Shown one piece after another: positions 1 to 11,514 of a stretch of DNA of 64,000 bases (its first letter is position 1; every line of letters begins with the position of its first letter). The DNA is from Pomphorhynchus laevis. Taxonomy: Eukaryota; Acanthocephala; Palaeacanthocephala; Echinorhynchida; Pomphorhynchidae. The stretch spans positions 1-64,000 of the forward strand of contig WNNJ02003060.1 in the NCBI GenBank assembly GCA_012934845.2. The letters are read 5' to 3'. A program made the translations under genes and the position numbers. The notes under the pieces are model-generated. The model was not told where the DNA came from. It was given only the letters and a program-made list of their open reading frames with translations, and searched no databases.

Positions 1-2112
1 GTTTGAATCAAATTTTGATTTAACTAAATGCGTAGAAATCTTATTTGTAGATTGGAAGCAGATACAAGGTTCAATGCCTTTGATGTTATATCTAGAGCAG
101 ACAAGTTTATATGCTTTTTTGATATCTCTATTTATGGTCTTTATTCCATTATGATAAGGTTGTGTTACATATACCTTTTCGGTTGGAGATGCCATCTGTA
201 GCCATCGTTCCCTTGGTCGTCGTCTTATCTTGGAAAACTCTCTGTATATAGATCTGTTAGTATATCCTCTAGATATCAGTATTTTTTCAATGATAAAAAG
301 GTTGTTCTCAAACTGATAGTCGTCGGAACAGATTCTCCTCATTCGTAACGCTTCATTAAATATGACCGCTCTCTTTACTGTGCTACTTTGGTCGCTGTTT
401 GCATGTAAATATAACGGATTGTCTTCAGGCTTTCTATAAGCAGTGGTTTTGTAGATTCCGTTCCTTTTATAAACAGTTGTATCCAAAAAGTTTACACTCT
501 CACCGTAAGTGAAGGTAAATTCCAAGACGTTAAATTCATTAAGCCTCTTGAAGAATTCGAGTAGCGTAGATTCTCCATGTGTCCAGACCATAAAAACGTC
601 ATCTATGTACCGCCACCAAATAACAGGTTTGTACGATTGTGAGTCCATGGACTTCTGTTCGTAATCGGCCATGAATATGTTTGCGTATGTTGGTGCACAA
701 GGCGTGCCCATGGCAGTTCCATTGTTCTGGATAAACTTATCACCATCCCAGTCAAAGATATTGTTTTCAAGAATGATTTTTAAAGAGTCTGTGACAAAGT
801 TTACTCTAGTATTCTCCCAATTAATGTTTTCTAGGAAATTCTTGACGGATGAAATGCCTTGTTCATGGGGGATACTAGTGTACAAAGACTTGACATCTAT
901 GGTTGCTAATATTGCGTTAGGAGATAGTGAATCTTTAATTACTTCAAGTTTGTTCAAAAAGTCTAGGGTACCTTTAAGATAAGATGGAATACAATTGAGA
1001 TGTGTGACTAATAGATCGTGCACTCTTCTCGATAAGTATTCAGTTGGTGTTCCGTTGCAGCTTATTATAGGCCTTCCAATGTAAGGTCTATGCTCTTTGT
1101 GCGTCTTTGGGAGCATGTAGAAGCGTCCCCAAGTTTTTTCACCTTTGCAAATTGCGTCCTTATCTTCTAGAGAGAGTACATTCAATGATACATACTTAAG
1201 AATATGTTCCTCTAGTTTTGCACTAGTTTCGTTTAACAATGTTTCCGAACATTTACTATATGTGCTTGAATTAAGATGTCTATTAGCTTCGTAAACGTAT
1301 TCTATTTTTTTCCAATCTACAGCTTGGCCTGACTTGTCCGCTTTTTTTATAATTATATCCTTACGCAGCTTCAATGATCTTAATGTGGCACGTTTTCCTT
1401 TCGACAAATTGTTTTTTGCTAGATGGTTCGGGGTGAGGCTCATGTACTTGTTCCAAACTAAAGCTGCTACACTGTTTTCAGCCGATTTTTTAATGGCGGA
1501 ATTTGTTATATTACTAAACATGCGTTTGATTATTGATCTCAATGAAGTTGCTATATTGTACATATTAAATTCGTTAGTGCTTATATTATACCCAAGAGCT
1601 AAGTCTAGCAGTTCGATTTCTTCGTTTGTTAATAAGTCATTCTCATTGGTTTTTACTACTTGTTTGAAGTTAAAGTTATTATTTGGTTGAACAATGTTTG
1701 TAGATTCTGTATTTTCATATATGTTATTGCTTTGAATATTCCGGCTTTGAATATTTTCGATACGTATATTGGTATTATATGTTGATATGTTTCTATCATA
1801 TTTACTGAAACGACGGTTGCGATATGGGTAATAACATAATAGTTGATTTAAGAAAACTTCAGAGTTGAGAATTTTACTTGCTTTCTTACACTTGTCTTTT
1901 TGACAAGTGTAATTGGTATTATAATCAATTACAGAGTTTGTTTTGTTGTATACGTGCCCATAATAGTCCTTTAGAATGTTACACAATTCTAAACCAGCCC
2001 GTCGTAGTGTTCCATTCCACCTAGCGATTATTTTATCTCGATAACAGCAATCAATGCTATTAAAATTGACACATAGCGGTTTTTTTAGCACAATCCTTTC
2101 GGGATAACTTTC
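1..2112 (-). CDS. Penelope-like element reverse transcriptase, open off the left edge
   Basis: The minus strand has no stop codon from 2112 down to base 1, a frame of 704 codons cut by the window edge. Counting from 2112, it holds the marks of a Penelope-like (PLE) reverse transcriptase: KKADKSGQAV around D259, LPKTHKEHRPYIGRPIIS, TIDVKSLYTSIPHE (D406), GTAMGTPCAPTYANIFM (M468), WWRYIDDVF (YIDD 502-505), NFLDTTVYK (D544) and a late KPEDNPLYLH stretch. PLE proteins copy RNA at exposed DNA ends and usually end in a GIY-YIG endonuclease. That domain would lie beyond the left edge and cannot be seen. The first in-frame ATG is codon 184 (1563). The 183 codons before it are open and Asn-rich, so the true start may lie in an upstream exon or in the overlapping frame at 2085-2345. 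Tyr-Ile-Asp-Asp and the other catalytic residues are present, so the visible part looks functional. Confidence 0.88.
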
Positions 2113-2345
2113 TTATCTACACAAATAGCCATGAATTGAAAATGTGACTTCATTCTTGCTTTTAACCTTCCTGACAGGATGTCTTTACACATACGATTAG
2201 ATAGTTTTAGTTGTATGCTAAACTGTCTTCCAGGATCACTCATGATTCGTTTATGTATTCCAAATTTTTCAATAAACTGGTGGTTAAAAGATGACAACAA
2301 TTTACAAGTTATTTTACTAGTTTCGCGTTTCACACGCTTTTTCAA
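2085..2345 (-). CDS. Possible N-terminal exon or frame of the Penelope-like element
   Basis: This open minus-strand frame of about 86 codons lies just upstream of the long PLE frame and overlaps its first 28 bases in another frame. The product is basic (KKRVKRETSK, RLKARMKSH). It has no domain I recognise. Position, strand and the lack of an early ATG in the main frame make it a candidate for the start of the PLE protein, joined by splicing, a frame change or not at all. PLEs are unusual in keeping introns. It could also be a chance frame. Confidence 0.35.
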   Translation of the reverse strand: MKKRVKRETSKITCKLLSSFNHQFIEKFGIHKRIMSDPGRQFSIQLKLSNRMCKDILSGRLKARMKSHFQFMAICVDKKVIPKGLC

Positions 2346-2557
2346 AAAATTCTGTCACAAATCTACAATTACAGAGCTTCGTATGTGCTACAAAATCCGC
2401 GTAAGAAATCAGTCATTTTCTGACCATTCGAAAATTGTGCCGCTATTTAAACCATATGATTTGTAAGTTCTTAATTGACCTTGCCACCTTTGTTGTTTTT
2501 AGAATTAAGTAATGATTTGATGTCTGCATGATTTGATGACTGAATTAAGTAATGATT

Positions 2558-2558
<1 letters not shown>

Positions 2559-2638
<80 letters not shown>
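2559..2638. repeat. (TA)n microsatellite
   Basis: About 80 bases of uninterrupted TA dinucleotides. Apparent Ile-Tyr reading frames through it on both strands are artefacts of the repeat. Confidence 0.97.
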
Positions 2639-2640
<2 letters not shown>

Positions 2641-2806
2641 CGTAGATGTTGCCAAAAACCGGAGTTCGATTACATGCAGAGCAGACTTCATAACTGTGGT
2701 CCAGGAGCCAAAGCTGGCTACGATTGATTTTTAATCCATATTTGCTGCTAAATAACTGGACTTCGATCATCAGCTCCATCAGTCTAATGTAATCTTTCAC
2801 TCCGAG

Positions 2807-2871
2807 ACGTTCCTAACCACCCAGCAGTCATCGTAAGTCGGATGAAGTGGTTAGGATACGTTTCGACTGCT
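2807..2871. other. Strong stem with a possible H-type pseudoknot
   Basis: ACGT-TCCTAACCAC (2807-2820) is complementary to GTGGTTAGGA-T-ACGT (2847-2861), a 14-bp stem with one bulge. In its loop AGCAGTC (2823-2829) is complementary to GACTGCT (2865-2871) just past the stem, so a pseudoknot is possible. It lies about 460 bases upstream of the minus-strand PLE frames. I found no complete hammerhead core here. Confidence 0.45.
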
Positions 2872-2930
2872 TTTGTGATATATATAGTGGTATATATATC
2901 ATAACCCTATAAATAGGGTTATAACCCTAT

Positions 2931-2993
2931 CAGTAGCACAATACAATCCAATATTGTATTGTGCTACTGGTAGAATATTGTATTGTGCTACTG
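2931..2993. repeat. Perfect 17-bp inverted repeat plus a third direct copy
   Basis: CAGTAGCACAATACAAT (2931-2947) is followed after five bases by its exact reverse complement (to 2969). The second arm is repeated once more to 2993. This is hairpin-forming DNA, perhaps the end of a small foldback element. Confidence 0.8.
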
Positions 2994-3130
2994 ACAAAAC
3001 GGCTGTGGCAATAGTGCCGTTAGTAGTCAGGGTGTATGGAATTGGATATCATGAAGGAAGGATTCTGTAGCTGGTTTTCAATGCGAAAGTCACTTCGTGT
3101 GACCTAGCAACTATTCAATATATAATGCAT

Positions 3131-3310
3131 TTATTATGCATATATATCACTATGTTTTCCTCATGAAAGAAAGGGCAGGTGTAACAACAAATTATATTTA
3201 TATATTATATTATATGTAAACATTATGCATATATATCACTATGTTTTCCTCATGAAAGAAAGGCAGGTGTAACAACAAATTATATTTATATATTATATTA
3301 TATGTGATAT
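3131..3310. repeat. Tandem duplication, about 89-bp unit
   Basis: Two nearly identical copies of ATTATGCATATATATCACTA and the following about 70 bases start at about 3133 and 3222. The motif GGTGTAAYAACAA and the GAAAACATARTGAT block (inverted) recur near 9640-9700, so the unit belongs to a dispersed repeat. TATAT-rich sequence follows to about 3360. Confidence 0.75.
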
Positions 3311-3633
3311 ATTATATATTATATATTATATTATATATTATATTATATATTACATTATACTGTAAGATTAACGCATGTTGTTTGAACCGCCTGTTGTAAT
3401 CCTTTTTCTATTCGGATTCGATTTTATAATTGTTCAATCAGTTAAATTATTGAACAATAAAGTTGTGTTTAATATTTTTAGAAAAGAAATATTAAAATTA
3501 TGGTTTCTTCACCACCAGCAAGATGACATTCCAATGATAATGAAAATTCTACCGGTCTGTGGCGAGTTGACCATTATTCTTCACACTTAATTTATATTTT
3601 GTAATTTTTTGCTAGTCATTTTTATGGTCTTGG

Positions 3634-3900
3634 TTTGTTTGTTCGGCTATCTACCGTTCCCGATATTCTTTAATGATCCCACATTGCTACTTTAAAGACA
3701 CAGGTCTTTGAGAATCTCTTACGCCTTTTCGTCCATTGTCCAATATGCCTTTGGAATCATCGGAGTGATTTTGTTTGTTCGTCTATTTCCCGTTCCCAAT
3801 ATCCTTTGACGATCCAAAATCGCTACTGGAAGGAAACAGGCCTCCGTGACATTGTTCCACTTTTCGTCCATTGTTCAATTCGATGTTGGAGTCATCGGTG
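3634..3900. repeat. Diverged tandem duplication, about 130-bp unit
   Basis: Two copies share TTTGTTTGTTCG, CCGTTCCCRATAT, GATCC, GCTACT, TTTTCGTCCATTGT and GAATCATCGG/GAGTCATCGG in the same order at 3634-3768 and 3770-3900. I recognise no coding content. Confidence 0.6.
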
Positions 3901-4499
3901 GGATCTGATATAGTCTAAATAAGGACTATCCCTACTTATGATGCTATCCGGCCAATTATTTAGTTGTTGATCGACGAATGTAGAACATACGTTGCCTGGG
4001 CCGCTCCTCGACGAGACTAATCGGTAATATGTGTCAGTTTAATATTTAATCGACTGGCACCTAGCGGACCGGAACAGTTCACATGATTGATATTTTTTGT
4101 TCCAACGTTAATCTGTATATTTGGTATTCTCATGTTTTTATGTCTCTAGTTAAGATTCTACTATTTTAAATCTAATATTATTTGCTTTAAAATATTATAT
4201 TAAAATATCAATTACCCGGAAGACTTTTAAGAATTACATCATCTCTTCAATTATTTAGATAAACATTAGAGCATATTTACTTGGCTCTCAGAAATAATAT
4301 TGACGCAGCTGAGATTTTCCACATTTGAAGAATGCTAGATTCCCATTTTACAATATTAAAAGTCAAAATATTGTAAAATATTAAATAAAATTTATTGTAA
4401 ATTATTTATCAAAATATTTATTTTTTGGGAAACGTCAGTTAGTAATGTATTTTGAAAGATCTTATTAAATTTAAACCAATAAATGATAATTGACCATAT
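3901..4499. other. No gene recognised
   Basis: AT-rich sequence with stops in all frames. I see no motif or repeat that I can name. Confidence 0.5.
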
Positions 4500-5300
4500 T
4501 TTTCCTTGGAAAAAGTTCATCAGCAGCATTCAGTGTATTCAAGATGTTAAGGTCAACTGACTTATTCAAAATAATAAATGCGTCATAAACATATCCCTAC
4601 TCTCTTTCAAGTGTGTTGACACCTAGTTTATGTTCATTGAATATCTTTATCAGCAACATTCAGTGTATTCAAGATGTTAAGGTCAACTGATTTATTCAAA
4701 ACAATAAATGCGTCATAAACATACTATGGATGTTGTTCATATAATACTCTCTCTAATACGATTTGATAATTTACGAGCAGCTTCGTCACAAACCCAACAA
4801 TGTATACCACGACAACCAGAAAATACCCAAAGAATTCGCTCATATCCAAAATCCACTTTAATAAAAACGAGATGTCAAACTTTATCTTTGTTACCTCTTA
4901 TAGAAACGTTAATAATTTTAACAGCAATTTGCATTAGTGGCCAGCATTTAGTACAGACGGCACCTTCGCTTTAAAACATAAATAAGAGGACAATAATATC
5001 ACACCATCCATGTTTTTCAAGAACAAAATCCATGTTCTTTAAGTGTATTGCACCCATATCCTCATATACAATTCGGTCAGTACCGGAGCTAGAGGATTAT
5101 CAATAGATAAACCATCTACATGTTCCCACATTTCTGTTTCCAAAACAAAATTAAGCTTGCGATGCATAATTTAAGCTAATACAATCATCACCAACAAGAT
5201 GCTTCTCGAATTCTGGATTTATAAGTAATGGTGATGCTAATTGAATAGCATCCATCAAAGGAACATTAGTGTATATTCAGATTACATCGGGTGTCACAAT
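4500..5300 (-). pseudogene. Decayed second Penelope-like reverse transcriptase
   Basis: Read on the minus strand, fragments match PLE reverse transcriptase in the right order: an IYTNVPLMDAIQLASPLL block (about 5235-5295), GLSIDNPLAPVLTELYM (about 5070-5130, motif B), and YDAFIILNKSVDLNILNTLN (about 4515-4590, near motif C, with Tyr replacing the first catalytic Asp). Several stops and frame changes break it. It is a different lineage from the copy at 1-2112 (DNPLAPVL against GTPCAPTY). The last block is duplicated in tandem at 4513-4583 and 4650-4720, a unit of 137 bp. The stretch between motif B and that block (about 4730-5060) reads openly on the minus strand in parts but I could not assign it. 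Confidence 0.6.
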
Positions 5301-6789
5301 CATCCTATAAGAGATGATAGGATGATTGATAAATTAATGTTAGCTGATTTGATTAATGTGTTTAATTAATTGTTTATGCTTGTAGGAAGTAAATAATTTT
5401 ATATTTTTAATCCGCAAATAGATTATCGTGCAAAAGCACGATAATCTAAAACTATATTTTTTATTACTGATTTTTTTTTGGAAATTCGCATAATTGAAAT
5501 TATAATCATGAGTGTATGTAGAATATTTTATGCATTTAATTTTTACACAGCTGAAGAATATATTAATTGTTTAATTAATTGCCATTTTTTAATTTTTATA
5601 TTCAAAACAAAATATCTTTGTTTTTGATGGCAAACCGTATGCATTGTTATCACACAAAATCAGTATGTAATTTTGTAGATAAATCATCAGATACCATCAT
5701 ACCTATGTCCATGACATGGTCGACTACCTTTATAGATTGTCAATTGATATGATATTTAGGTGTTGGGATTAAAGACTGTAGTCTTCTTATACGTACACAA
5801 GTGTATAAAATAAGCTGTCTTCCTCGGAGCATGTAAAGTCCTCTTCGGAGCTAATGTAAAGTCCTCTTAGGAGCCAATGGTTTATAAGTTAATTACGAAT
5901 CAAATATTAGAAAGAAGTGATCCACATTACAAACTGGTTACAAATAGTTAACATCATTAATAAACTGGTCTGTAAACGTCACCCAAATGTCGAATAAAAA
6001 CGTCTGTTCCCGCTGAAGCGAGTAAATTCAGTCACTTTTTGGCTTAAATTAAAAATGATAATTGTAACATAGGCAGTACATCACTAGATGCGGCGGAATA
6101 TTAATCGAGTGAAATGAATTGTTACGGACTAATAAACTTAATAAACATACAGTTAATAAATCATAAATTAATAGATAAGATACAAAGAAATCTAAAGTAA
6201 ATGACGAGTACTTCTATATCATCATGTTAGTCTTATTGACCGGCTATGGAATCAGTTCCTACAAGTTATTATTAAGCTCAATATTATCACGTTAATACTG
6301 AGCCACTAAGAATGTGCCACAGATCTAAGGGTCCAATCGCTGCACATAATGGTTGGTAATCTCGAAATAAGGAGAATTAGGAATCTTAATGTTTACTCGG
6401 GGAGGCCCTCTTGAAAAGAAGACAAGTTCTGAGATTTCCAAGGTGCATCGAAGGTGAACCTGAACATTCCTTCTTAGCGACAGACGCTGGGCCATTTTTG
6501 GACCCTCCTTGCTTTCTTCAAGACAATTTTAAAACAATTCAAGGCGAATCCGGATTACCATCTAACCGTGATGGTAAATCTCAAGTAACTTACTCTATGT
6601 GTAAATACAGGGAGGGTTAATTGTTCATTGAGGAAAGAGATGATATTGTAAGTCTTTTTGATTTTTTCTTTGTTGCTGCAGCGCCATTAAAGACTACCAC
6701 CTGCGATCTGGAATGATTAAGATGAAGATTTTAAGGGGAAACTGACATTTTAATCTTATAAAGAATTGGCTCATTTTAGAGACTACATA
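5301..6789. other. No gene recognised
   Basis: AT-rich intergenic sequence with small inverted repeats, for example ATCCTATAAGAGATGATAGGAT near 5310, and a short AAAGTCCTCTTMGGAGC tandem near 5835-5880. A plus-strand frame at 6411-6620 lies in a less AT-rich stretch but has no ATG-supported start and no recognisable domain. Confidence 0.5.
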
Positions 6790-7960
6790 TTTGCACGTGC
6801 GTGCAGGAAACAAGGTTGTGGTATCATCAGCGTGAACCACTAGATGTTGATCACATTAAAAAGGTTTAAATAATATAAAAGATGCAGCAAGATACAAGAT
6901 AGGATAAAGTGGCGAACCTTGAAACACACCTTCAATTGGATAGAACTGACGCGAACCAGGGTCGTTTTCGTAAAAGAATCGCTTTGTGTATAGCAATATC
7001 TCCATCATGTTAACAATTCTTTAATGCAACCCGAGTGATCTGAGATAAGAGATAACAAAGGGAAAAAAGATACGGTCGAATGCAGCAAAACCTACAGCTA
7101 GCTGATGAATGTGATTCAAACAAAACTGATGCACTTCTCCTATCGCTGAATGGGGCGAGCGACCTTTGACAAACCCATTAAAACTTGGTGGGATAAAATT
7201 TCGCCCGACTAAATGATCGCAAATTTTACGCTCAAGCGCTTTTTGAAAACGGTGACTGGGGAGTTTTGAATCGAAATGGGCCGGAGGCGTTTATGACACC
7301 TAACCGGATTCATTTTGGAAAAAAGCCTGCTCTTGTTAATACTGGCAATATCGGAAGGAGTTGCTAAGAGCATCGTCATGACACCCTATTTTCTCTAACA
7401 GTCTGTAAGAAGCTGACATACTCGAATGGAGATTGGCAAATTAGATTTAAAGGTTCCGGGAAGTGACACTTAGGAGTTCAGAATATCTGTAACAGAGAAA
7501 TCCCTACTACTGAAACCGCCCTAGGTAGGGATTTGTCGGAGAGAAGGAGTGGCTCCATAATTATGAAGGGATAGTGACTCCTCGGAAACTTTATTAAAGC
7601 CTATGTTATCAATCCAATCCGATAATATCCCCTTCCAGCAAACAAACTTTTTCTTCTTGAATATTCTCCAAAAGGAAGACAGATGGATTACGGTGAGCAA
7701 TGCTCGCCCTATCTATGCCCAGCTAGAACCTATACCAAGAACTCCAATATTCTTTCGAAAGAGCCTTTCAAAATAAATAAAAATGATCGGGAACATTTTG
7801 GTTAAGACCTTAAGTTTTGTCGGAGTAGGATTGAAAAGGCAATTAGTATAGGTAGTCGAAAATATCCCGGTAGCTTGCGAAGTGAAATAGGAATTGAATC
7901 GAGTTAAACACTCATTTCCTACAACAAGGGATACTCCGATAGCTGCCTGGAGAAGGGCCA
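6790..7960 (-). pseudogene. LINE reverse transcriptase relic, clade uncertain
   Basis: On the minus strand the RT core can be followed in pieces: KALERKICDHLVGRNFIPPS (about 7205-7270), GFVKGRSPHSAIGEVHQF, GVFQGSPLYPILYL (motif B, about 6910-6955) and VHADDTTTLFP (motif C, about 6800-6835). The region from 7400 to 7960 is partly open in the same direction and probably belongs to the domain before the RT. Stops and frame changes are spread throughout. It differs clearly from the LINE A and LINE B groups below. No ends or target duplication could be found. Confidence 0.6.
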
Positions 7961-8034
7961 CTTTGATTAGATCAAATTGAAACCTCCTGAAATCTCCTCA
8001 GAAGCTTATCAACCTCCAGCAGCCAACGAAATAG

Positions 8035-8215
8035 GTCATGCAAGGTGGATAGTTTTTGGCGCGACTGTTCAATACAGAAGCGTTTTAACAGCAATTTCCA
8101 ATGTAGCAGTAGACATCCACTTCCAATGTAGCAGGTCATGCAAGGTGAATAGTTTTTGGTGCGACTGTTCAATAGAGAAGGGTTTTAACAGACAATTCCA
8201 ATGCAGCAGTAGAAT
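8035..8215. repeat. Tandem duplication, about 97-bp unit
   Basis: GGTCATGCAAGGTGRATAGTTTTTGG, GCGACTGTTCAATA and GTTTTAACAG recur in the same order at about 8035-8110 and 8133-8210, with CAATGTAGCAGT spacers. Frames reading through it on both strands are shadows of the repeat. Confidence 0.75.
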
Positions 8216-8219
8216 GTAG

Positions 8220-9985
8220 AGTAGATAATTAGTTGTTGTGCAATGAAAGGTCGCGGACCGTGGTTTATGTGTAAGATATTCGTTCTTGACTCTGCGGAGT
8301 GCTGATTTAATCCAACGACCAGTTCTATTTTTAAAGTCACAAAGTAACATGTCATAACCAAATTTTTATATAACAAAATATGATGGCAAGTTCACAAAAG
8401 ACGACTAACAAAGAATTAACAGTAAAAATAACAGTCCGTAACAATCAAAAAATTAAAAATGTGCACGAGCGAACTACTTGTCGGAGCATCAAACAATGGT
8501 CAATTTAAAGCCAATTCTAAAAGAAATACCACCAACAAGGTAAGCTTTTTAATGAATAACATAGGAAAATAAGAGCTTGTGGAGCTTACTCCGATCAAAA
8601 TACTAAACAATCTAGTGGACATTAATTTAAAAATTCCTTTACAAAAAGAAGAGTATTTCAACAAGCTACTACACCCGTTTGTAGCTTAATTTTCTAATCG
8701 CAGGAAAATATTCCACAGGAAAATTCACTTAGGTATATATAATTTTTTCACTTCCCCGGATCTCACACAAGAATATCTAATTTGTAAGTGAGAACCTTCA
8801 ACAGTTTAGGTCATCTGCATTCAAACTCAGTGGAGCGTCCATCAAGATACAGAACTTGATGTTTGACGTCTCAAATGATTATTTAAGAAATCTTGAAGTT
8901 TTTTTCCGCTCACTAACATTTGGTGCATAAAAACAAGAAATAAACGGAAATATCGATTGCTTTCACGAATACCTCAGTGGGCAATGCATCGTAACTGTTT
9001 CAAAGTTCAATGAATCCATTCCTATGCTCCAATCTAAAGTTTTGGTTTATCTCCCCGAACGAATACACATTGCTTCACTGTAAACAGGTTCCACAGTTGG
9101 GGGGGGCACTTGGGATCGACATGTAGGGCATCGCGAAAGTGTGGAACCTACCGTACAAACTCCCATGGAGTTTGTGTTCTTGACCAACCGACAACTGTGT
9201 TCTTGACCACCCGACATGATCCAGGAAATGTAAGATATTTAAAATCTATAGCCACCGACATGTCACACAGTCCATAAAATCGTCTTCATTTGAAAAATTG
9301 ACGAAATTTTAAAAATTATCGATGTCAAGCATATTGAAAATTTTAAACAATTATAAACATTAGTTGTTCATTTGATTGATTTTCTGCATGGGCACGCTAT
9401 ATGATTGACACAGCATATTATCGTCAACGAACTTATCTCACTCTTATATGAGAGTGTGGTCCGAGTTGCATCGCGACATAGCGGCAAATTCGATGAGAAA
9501 ACTACAAATAATATATATTATATTTAACTTGATATAAATATAAATTGTATAAAATCTTATATAATATATCCTATTATATATACCTTATTCTTATAGGATA
9601 TATAGAATGCTGCCTGGTGTTTATGCCTTCTTGTGAGGAAAACATAATGATTTATTCACGAGTACACCATTTGGTGTCCAGGTCAGGTGTAATAACAATT
9701 TATATTATATATAACCTTAAATCAAATATTTTGCGAGTGCAAAACTCCACTTGAACAAATCGATAGTAACATAATAATGATGATGTCTCGTTTCGGTCGA
9801 ATTTGCTTAATATGTGCTTAAAAATTGTAAGTGCTTAATTTTTAGCTTATGTGCTAAAAATTGGATGGTTTTGATAACCATATCAACCACGAAGAAACGA
9901 AATTTGAGAAATGTTCTAACGCACAATAAAGCGAACGGCCGCGCGGGGTAATATTGATCCGATAGACAAGACATTTTGATACAAC
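8220..9985. other. No gene recognised
   Basis: Mostly AT-rich. A short GC-richer patch at 9085-9230 includes a G8 run and the direct repeat TGTTCTTGACCAMCCGACA (about 9170-9215). The block at about 9625-9700 (GAGGAAAACATAATGAT, AGGTGTAATAACAA) is related to the duplicated unit at 3131-3310. Confidence 0.45.
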
Positions 9986-9989
9986 TTAA

Positions 9990-10145
9990 TAATAACATAG
10001 CAGTTCCTCCTGATGATCTATAATCCTTTTCTGATACATCGTATGTTATTTATCAGTCAATTCATAAAAATTATTGATTTTTATTCTAAATTTCACTTTT
10101 TTATTTTAACTTGATATCAAAATAAATTGTATAAAATCTTATATA
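9990..10145 (+). repeat. Dispersed repeat R1, copy 1
   Basis: It shares AACATAGCAGTTCCTCCTGA, TGATACATCGT, TTTATCAGTCAATTCATAA and TATAAATTGTATAAAATCTT, in order, with copies near 21524 and 61294. It is non-coding and ends in AT-rich sequence. It may be a SINE or MITE fragment. Confidence 0.7.
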
Positions 10146-11514
10146 ATTATTCATTATTTATCTTTATTTACACAGAGTATAAAATATAAGAATTCATAGG
10201 ATTTTATAAATTCTTATATAAAATCTTATATATTTTATATACTAGATATAAAATATATATATTTTATAGTATATTTATTTTATATATATTTTTTATTTAA
10301 AAAATTTATTTCGATTTTTTATCAGCTGCTGCTGACATCGTTTTGAGAAGGTATTGAAAGAATTTAACTAACTTTGATTCAATTGATTTTGGAAGCTCTG
10401 AATTTAAATTTTAAAATTCAAATGGAGACATTACATACCGTAGCAAATTAATTTGATTAATATTGGTGGGATATGTTAAAGTAAATCCAAACTAATTTCA
10501 TGGCTGCGTTTTTGTTTAAGAAATATATATATGAATTTGCTGAAGTCAACAATATGCTTATTATAGAAAATAAAAGATTTACTAAATTTTTTCATCATTT
10601 TATTTTTAACCAATCAAAATGGTCTATTTTACGAAATCAAATAGATGAAAGAAAATGATGGTTTTAAAAAACTATCATTATAATGATGGTTAATATAGTA
10701 CTATATAATATAATATATAATACTATAATAAATAGTATAAAATACTAGACTTAGTTATCTGATCTGATTTATTAAAAAATATTCAGATTATTCTTTTAAA
10801 ATCTTATAAAATCATAAACAATTCTCAAGTTTGAAAAACATGCTTTTCTAATTTTGCATGTTCAAATTATGTCAAATTGAATATAATTAGACGATGCTGC
10901 GATGTATATTGCTCCTTATTAAGAATCTTTTGTTTATTATTAATATACTTATAAGGACAATTGTAAAGTTGTCTTGAATTTAATTGCTTCAAATTGTTAA
11001 ATTCAAAAAATCATTAAAATTTTTATTCTTGATAGAAATCGGATAAAGTCCACTGCAATTAATTTAATTTTGTGTTTCTAATTTAATTTAGCTATTTTGT
11101 ACTAGTTTATGTACTATTTTAAATGCTTAAATTATTACAGCTTTGTCAAATTGCATGTTCTAACAGAAAAGTTCAATTATAAAAAATTTAAAAAATTGAA
11201 AATCACAAACGTTTTTTATAACGTAGATAAGTTTTAATATTGTATTTATTGAATGTTATATATTATATGATATATTAATATATATTATATGATAGATAAA
11301 ACGGTATATTATTTATTAATCGGTTCATAAAAATACTAAAATATCATATCATTTTTTAAATTTTAATTTCTTTTAATTAATTTTGATAGAAAAATTAAAC
11401 AATATTATTTTTAACTTATACACATTTTTAGAAGTTAAAAGAGTTTCCATTTTAAATATTTTTAAATGTTTAACCAATAAAAATATGTAAATTTTAATAA
11501 TTGAAACTTTGCTG
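10146..11514. other. AT-rich stretch, nothing recognised
   Basis: Extremely AT-rich sequence with TATAT and ATTTA runs. There is no coding frame or structured repeat beyond low complexity. Confidence 0.6.

Noticed and set aside
671-1690. Plus-strand frames of 103 and 118 codons
   Set aside because: They are antisense shadows of the minus-strand Penelope-like reverse transcriptase.
2471-2800. Apparent Ile-Tyr-rich proteins on both strands
   Set aside because: They are translations of the (TA)n tract.
2807-2871. Hammerhead ribozyme at the hairpin upstream of the Penelope-like element
   Set aside because: GTCGAAAC occurs on the minus strand, but no CTGATGA core lies in a workable position.
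3375-3590. Small hydrophobic protein of about 71 codons
   Set aside because: It shows no composition or context signal beyond AT-rich chance frames.
6411-6620. Small gene of about 69 codons
   Set aside because: It starts at a TTG, has no ATG, no domain and no repeat-free context that supports it.
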